Of a stretch of 10,490 bases of DNA, positions 6,332 through 10,490 are shown one piece after another. The notes beneath the pieces are model-generated. The model had not been told where the DNA came from. It searched no databases and saw nothing but the letters and a program-made list of their open reading frames with translations. Position 1 is the stretch's first letter; each line of letters starts with the position of its first letter. The stretch covers positions 1 through 10,490 of the forward strand of contig NZ_JBFIII010000100.1 of assembly GCF_041601295.1 (NCBI RefSeq), read 5' to 3'. The position numbers and the translations under genes are program-made. Source of the stretch: Immundisolibacter sp. GTDB taxonomy: Bacteria; Pseudomonadota; Gammaproteobacteria; Immundisolibacterales; Immundisolibacteraceae.

Positions 6332-7318
6332 ATGGCAATTCTCCCCGCAAACACTCGCAGCATGCCGCGCGACGCCGCGGCTTCTGATTTGCGTCTGGGG
6401 CACGTTGATGTCCTGGCGGCGGCGCGTGCGTATATGACAGCGGTATGGCTGGGTGACGAGACCGTCATAGAACTGTTGTTGATAACGGTGCTGGCCGGCG
6501 GCCACGTACTGCTGGAAGACGTGCCGGGGGTCGGCAAGACGACGCTGGCCAAGGGTCTGGCACGGGCGCTCGGGGTGGAGTTCAACCGCGTTCAGTTCAC
6601 CTCGGACATTTTGCCGGCCGACGTGCTCGGCGGCAGCGTCTATCACCCCGGCGACGGTCGCTTCGAGTTCGTTCCCGGGCCGGTGTTTACCGATCTGCTG
6701 CTGGCGGACGAGATCAACCGCGCGCCCACGCGCAGCCAGTCCGCCTTCCTGCAGGCGATGGAAGAAGGCCAGGTGACCGCCGACGGGGTCGGCCATCCCC
6801 TGTCGCCGCTGTTCACGGTGATCGCGACCCAGAACCCGATCGACTTCGACAGCACCAACCCGCTGCCGGAGGCACAGCTGGACCGGTTCCTGATCGCCAC
6901 CCGGCTCGGCTATCCGGACGCGGCGGCCGAACAGGCCCTGCTCGACGATTACCGCCAGGCATCGCCCGTGCAGTCCGGGCTCAGCCGCGAGATTCTTATA
7001 GGTCTGCGACAGGCTACCCGGGACATATTTCTGCACCCGGACCTGGCCCAGTACATCGTCTCCATGGCCCGCGCGACACGCGAGGACTCCCGTCTGCGGC
7101 TGGGCATTTCGCCACGCGGGGCCATCCACCTGGCCGATGCCGCGCGGGCGCGGGCCTTGCTGCAGGGCCATGCGGCGGTGCGGGCCGAAGACCTTCGCGC
7201 GTTGCTGCACCCGGTATGGGATCACCGCCTGCTGCCACGCCAGGGGCGCGAGGCCGATCGCCGGGCAACCGGCAAGCTGCTGGACGAACTGATCGCCAGC
7301 GTGCCGGTGCCACGCTGA
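6332..7318 (+). CDS. MoxR-family AAA+ ATPase
   Basis: A 328-residue protein of normal length for the MoxR family. Walker A is DVPGVGKTT (63-71, Lys69), Walker B is LLLADE (122-127), and sensor 1 lies in VIATQNP (163-169). GISPRG (258-263) is the usual sensor-2 region, followed by the C-terminal helical lid. MoxR ATPases act as chaperone-like factors that remodel or activate partner proteins. The partners are usually encoded next door, here the DUF58 protein and the transglutaminase. AGG at 6320-6322 is a modest ribosome binding site 9 bases before the ATG; Met11 is a less likely alternative. The gap to the upstream hydroxylase-sulfotransferase gene is 53 bases with no evident terminator, so read-through is possible. 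Only 27 bases separate it from the DUF58 gene. Confidence 0.93.
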   Translation: MAILPANTRSMPRDAAASDLRLGHVDVLAAARAYMTAVWLGDETVIELLLITVLAGGHVLLEDVPGVGKTTLAKGLARALGVEFNRVQFTSDILPADVLGGSVYHPGDGRFEFVPGPVFTDLLLADEINRAPTRSQSAFLQAMEEGQVTADGVGHPLSPLFTVIATQNPIDFDSTNPLPEAQLDRFLIATRLGYPDAAAEQALLDDYRQASPVQSGLSREILIGLRQATRDIFLHPDLAQYIVSMARATREDSRLRLGISPRGAIHLADAARARALLQGHAAVRAEDLRALLHPVWDHRLLPRQGREADRRATGKLLDELIASVPVPR

Positions 7319-7345
7319 CACCAGCGCGCCGGCGAATGCCATGCC

Positions 7346-8629
7346 ATGAAGGAATTCGCCGACCGTCCACTGCGCGTACCAGCCGAGAACGGGTTCTTGC
7401 ACGCCTGGCGCATGCTGCGCTGGTTGTTCGAATTGCGCCTGGTGCCGCGCCTGACCGAACGCCGCGGCGGCTGGTTGACGCCGCTGCGCGCACTACGCGA
7501 CGGCCTTACCGCCGGTGGCTGGGTGCTGCTGACGGCCTGTGGTCTTTTGCTGCTGCTGGCACGCCCCAGCAACCCCGGCTTTGACCTTTATCTGGCCACG
7601 GCCGGCCTGCTACTGATTGCCGCCTGCGCCGCTGTCGGACAGCTGTGGCGACCGCGTTTGCGCGTACAGCGCCTGGAATCCGAAACAGCCATCGCCGGGC
7701 GGCCATGTCGCAGCCGGGTGCGAATCAGTAATACCGGTCGCTGGCCAGCGCGAGAACTGGTACTGCGCGAATTTCGCGGCCCGGGTTGGCGGCCGGGGAC
7801 GGCCTCACAAAGTGCGGTGGTCGAGCGCGTCGATCCGGGAGCCAGTCGCCTGTGCGAGGTGATTGTCAGGCCCACCGCACGGGGCCTGGTGCACTTGCCG
7901 GGGCTGGCGGTACACAGTTATTTCCCGCTGTTTGTCACGCGCAGCACGCTGCGTGTGCCGGTGGCGCTGGAACTGGCAGTGCTGCCGCCGCCACTCACCG
8001 TGAATTTGCCGCCATTGCGGCAACTTGCGTCCCGCTGCCTGAAACATGGCAGTCATGCAGCGCGCGCAGCCGGCGCGCTGGAGTACGCCCATTCGCGCCC
8101 GTATCAGGCGGGTGATCCGGCGACTCGTCTGGATCAGCGCGCCAGCGCCCGCCGTGGCGAACTGATGTCGCGGGTGTTCAGGGATGGTGCCGAGCTGTCC
8201 GCCGGGGCGGTCGCCATTTACTGCGATACCGCGGTGGCGGGTTTCAAGCCCTGGCAGCGGCGACCAAAAAATGCCAAAGCGCTGGATCGGCGCCTGGCAC
8301 TGGTGCTGGAACTGGCGGCGCGCGCACGGCGCGAGGCGCTGCCGGTACAAGCCGTCGCCTTCGCTGAGGGCTGGCAGCCACTGGCCGACGAAGCCGCCTT
8401 GCAGCGCGCGATTGCGGCGTGCCCACCGGCCCGGCACACGCTGTTGCCGGCGACCGTGCCCAGACCGGACTGGCTGTATCTTCTGGTCACCGAGGACTGG
8501 TCCGAGACCCTGGCCGCCCAGGTATCGGCCTGGCGTGGCGCCGGTTATGTGGTGCTGGTTTTCCGGCTTACCGGCAATGGTGGTTCGCCGCTGCCGGTCG
8601 CGCCCGGCAATCTGGAAATCACCGCCTGA
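7346..8629 (+). CDS. DUF58-domain membrane protein
   Basis: A 427-residue protein with two hydrophobic segments near the N-terminus (about 54-72 and 81-99), then a soluble region. The DUF58 signature is RPYQAGDPATRLDQRASAR (251-269), matching the family pattern of Tyr, Gly-Asp and Arg followed by SAR. The position usually held by Trp is Gln264 here. The later region (285 onward), where some DUF58 proteins have a von Willebrand A metal site, reads IYCDTAVAG and lacks the serines of a DxSxS motif. The biochemical role of DUF58 is not established. Its conserved place between MoxR and transglutaminase genes suggests that it links the ATPase to the membrane enzyme. The start at 7346 has no clear ribosome binding site. 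Its stop overlaps the next start by one base (TGATG), a sign of translational coupling. Confidence 0.9.
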   Translation: MKEFADRPLRVPAENGFLHAWRMLRWLFELRLVPRLTERRGGWLTPLRALRDGLTAGGWVLLTACGLLLLLARPSNPGFDLYLATAGLLLIAACAAVGQLWRPRLRVQRLESETAIAGRPCRSRVRISNTGRWPARELVLREFRGPGWRPGTASQSAVVERVDPGASRLCEVIVRPTARGLVHLPGLAVHSYFPLFVTRSTLRVPVALELAVLPPPLTVNLPPLRQLASRCLKHGSHAARAAGALEYAHSRPYQAGDPATRLDQRASARRGELMSRVFRDGAELSAGAVAIYCDTAVAGFKPWQRRPKNAKALDRRLALVLELAARARREALPVQAVAFAEGWQPLADEAALQRAIAACPPARHTLLPATVPRPDWLYLLVTEDWSETLAAQVSAWRGAGYVVLVFRLTGNGGSPLPVAPGNLEITA

Positions 8630-10490
8630 TGCGCTTGGCCGACGTCGTGCTGAGTGTCGCCGTGGCGGCTGCCGGGGCGCATGTGTTGTGTTCCATGCAG
8701 TTGCCGACAGCCGCTGTGGTGATGGGGGTGCTCAGCGCGCTGGCGCTGCTGGTACGTCTGCAACCACGCCTGCCCCTGGCGCCAACCCCGGGACTGGCGT
8801 TCATTGTGTTTGTCAGCGGCGGCCTGCTGGGTTATCTGGGGCTCGCGGATCTGGTGCCTGCCGGTTCCTGGGCAGGTGATTTCGCCGTGTTTGCGGGCTT
8901 GTGCCTGGCTGGGCTGGTGTTGATGCTGTGGTTACTGGCCACGCGCCTGCCGCCGCTGGCCGGCAGCGCTGGCGATAACGGCGGGGACATTCTGGCCGCC
9001 AGCACCCTGGCCCTGGTGTTGCTGATTCCGCGTAATGTGCCGGCGGATGGCCTGACCCTGACGCTGCCATGGCTGGGCACTGGGGCTGGGTTTCTGGCGC
9101 CGGCCTTGTCGCGACTTGGCGTGCGTGTGCTGCCGCGAATTCTGATTTTATTACCAGCACTCATGCTGTTACCGCTGACCGAGCCGGCACTGCAGGCCGC
9201 GCAGCGCCCGCTGATTGGCGCGCTGATCAGCGCCATGCCGAATCCGCGTGGAGAAACCGCCTTCTCGCCGCTGGCCCAGCTTCGGCCGGACGGATTTTTG
9301 CGCCCAGCGCGGCGACCGGTGATGCGCCTGGCGGTGACCGGTGGCACGCCGCCACAATATCTGGTCGGCAACCGCCTGCTGACCCTGGGCGCGGGACTTG
9401 AATGGAAAACAGATGGTGCGTCGGGACCGGAGTTGCTGTCCGTGGCAACGGAGTCCGGCCGCCGATACCGTCTTGGTAGCGGCCCGAACACCTGGTCACT
9501 GGCCGTGCACAGCCTGCGGCGCGACGACCTGGTGTTCGTGCCGCCCGGCACGCGCCAGGTGGACATGGTCGATTCCAGTCTGGCTTACGATCGGACCGGG
9601 GTACTGCGTGCCCAGTTTGCAGACCGCGCAGCGCGACGTTGGCAGCTGGCCGGTGGTTCGTCGGCCAGCGAGTCGCGTGCCGGCGCGGCGGCGCTGGCGC
9701 TGCCGGCGTTCTGGGACGCCGAGTTGCAAGCCGCGGCGGGGCAACTGGCGGGCGCCGACGCGACACAGACCGCCGCCCGCGTGGCGGGGGAGCTGCGCGG
9801 GCGTCAGTACAGCCTGCGGTTCGCGTTGAACCGCGACGCGCCGTTCAAGGATTTTTTCCTCAAGCGCAAGCCGGCACATTGTTTCTGGTATGCCACCGCG
9901 TCAGTGCTGGCTCTGCGCGCCAATGGCGTGCCCAGTCGCCTGGTGACCGGCTATCTGGTGACCGAGCCGCTTAGCGAAAGCCTGTGGCTGGTGCGTGAAC
10001 GCGATGCCCACGCCTGGAGCGAGTGGCAGGACGAGGCCGGTCGCTGGCATACGCTGGACGCCACGCCGCCGGATTACGACCTGGTGCTGGCCGATTTTGG
10101 TGGCGGTGAGCTGGAGCGAGCCTGGCAGCGGCTGCTCGCGAACCTGGACCTGTGGTGGCGGGCGATACAGTTGACCGATGGCCAGGTGCAGGGCGTGCTG
10201 CTGGCTGGGCTCGCGGTGTTGGCTGGATTGTTCGTGCGCGAATACCGGCGTTTGCGTCGGACGGGTCCACGCGCGCTGCGCGGCCGCGAATGGGCGCGGC
10301 TGTGGCGCCAGTTTCTGCGGGCCAGTGGCTTGCCAGAGCGGCCGCAGTGGACGGCAGGTGACTATCTGGAACACCTGCCGACGAGCTGGTCGTCGACCCG
10401 CCATGCGGCGGCCCGCCACTTTCTTGAAATGTATTCCGCCGGCCGCTTTGCGCCGGACGGCACGGTGGCCGGGGCGGGCGCCCCCCCGAA
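8629..10490 (+). CDS. tgpA: TgpA-like transmembrane transglutaminase; 3' end beyond window
   Basis: The frame is open from ATG 8629 through 620 codons to the right edge, so the C-terminus is missing. Residues 1-185 hold several hydrophobic segments (for example about 53-72, 86-104, 119-133 and 168-183), as in the DUF3488 N-terminus of TgpA proteins. A periplasmic part follows, with the family feature PPQYLVGNRLLTLGAGLEW (241-259). The transglutaminase core has an intact catalytic triad: Cys418 (AHCFWYATAS), His461 (DAHAWSEW) and Asp477 (LDATPP). A last membrane segment spans about 522-540, and the remainder resembles the DUF4129 tail. The length is close to Pseudomonas TgpA, so little is probably missing. 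The enzyme class forms or breaks amide bonds at glutamine side chains, or acts as a protease; the natural substrate of TgpA is not established to my knowledge. The start overlaps the DUF58 stop, so coupled translation is likely. Confidence 0.9.
   Translation, partial: MRLADVVLSVAVAAAGAHVLCSMQLPTAAVVMGVLSALALLVRLQPRLPLAPTPGLAFIVFVSGGLLGYLGLADLVPAGSWAGDFAVFAGLCLAGLVLMLWLLATRLPPLAGSAGDNGGDILAASTLALVLLIPRNVPADGLTLTLPWLGTGAGFLAPALSRLGVRVLPRILILLPALMLLPLTEPALQAAQRPLIGALISAMPNPRGETAFSPLAQLRPDGFLRPARRPVMRLAVTGGTPPQYLVGNRLLTLGAGLEWKTDGASGPELLSVATESGRRYRLGSGPNTWSLAVHSLRRDDLVFVPPGTRQVDMVDSSLAYDRTGVLRAQFADRAARRWQLAGGSSASESRAGAAALALPAFWDAELQAAAGQLAGADATQTAARVAGELRGRQYSLRFALNRDAPFKDFFLKRKPAHCFWYATASVLALRANGVPSRLVTGYLVTEPLSESLWLVRERDAHAWSEWQDEAGRWHTLDATPPDYDLVLADFGGGELERAWQRLLANLDLWWRAIQLTDGQVQGVLLAGLAVLAGLFVREYRRLRRTGPRALRGREWARLWRQFLRASGLPERPQWTAGDYLEHLPTSWSSTRHAAARHFLEMYSAGRFAPDGTVAGAGAPP

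Noticed and set aside
6227..7402. Minus-strand open frame of 391 codons
   Set aside because: It is antisense to the MoxR gene, which has intact Walker A and B motifs on the plus strand.
8832..9566. Minus-strand frames of up to 244 codons, and those at 9227-9766 and 9901-10419
   Set aside because: All are antisense to the transglutaminase frame, which carries the Cys-His-Asp triad.
1..10490. CRISPR arrays, tRNA or rRNA genes, transposase genes
   Set aside because: I saw no regularly spaced identical repeats with unique spacers, no tRNA- or rRNA-like sequences and no transposase motifs.

Overview
The window is GC-rich and densely coded. The layout suggests a Gram-negative proteobacterium, most likely a gammaproteobacterium (for example a Xanthomonadales- or Chromatiales-like lineage). 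The reasons are an outer-membrane inverse autotransporter and a MoxR / DUF58 / TgpA-type transglutaminase operon of the gammaproteobacterial kind. The taxonomic call is inference; no rRNA or tRNA gene is present.

Left part (1-1811, minus strand): an inverse autotransporter (intimin/invasin-type) that runs off the left edge. It has a signal peptide, an outer-membrane barrel, and a passenger that becomes a right-handed parallel beta-helix with a 31-residue repeat. Its leader region (about 1812-1970) has a good ribosome binding site and a possible promoter. The remaining gene-free DNA up to 2397 contains a compact cluster of four hairpins bordered by a 21-bp direct repeat (2205-2350).

Middle part (2398-6278): two divergent genes, each ending in a PAPS-dependent sulfotransferase domain. 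The minus-strand gene encodes a SEC-C zinc motif, a TPR array and a sulfotransferase. The plus-strand gene encodes a fusion of an aspartyl/asparaginyl beta-hydroxylase-type 2-oxoglutarate/Fe(II) dioxygenase and a sulfotransferase. One attractive but unproven reading is a modification module in which the dioxygenase installs a hydroxyl group that a sulfotransferase then sulfates. This pair is the most unusual part of the window.

Right part (6332-10490, plus strand): a tightly packed operon of a MoxR AAA+ ATPase, a DUF58 membrane protein and a TgpA-like transmembrane transglutaminase with an intact Cys-His-Asp triad, the last cut by the right edge. This is a widespread conserved cassette and serves as the ordinary anchor of the region. 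It starts 53 bases after the hydroxylase-sulfotransferase gene on the same strand, so read-through is possible.
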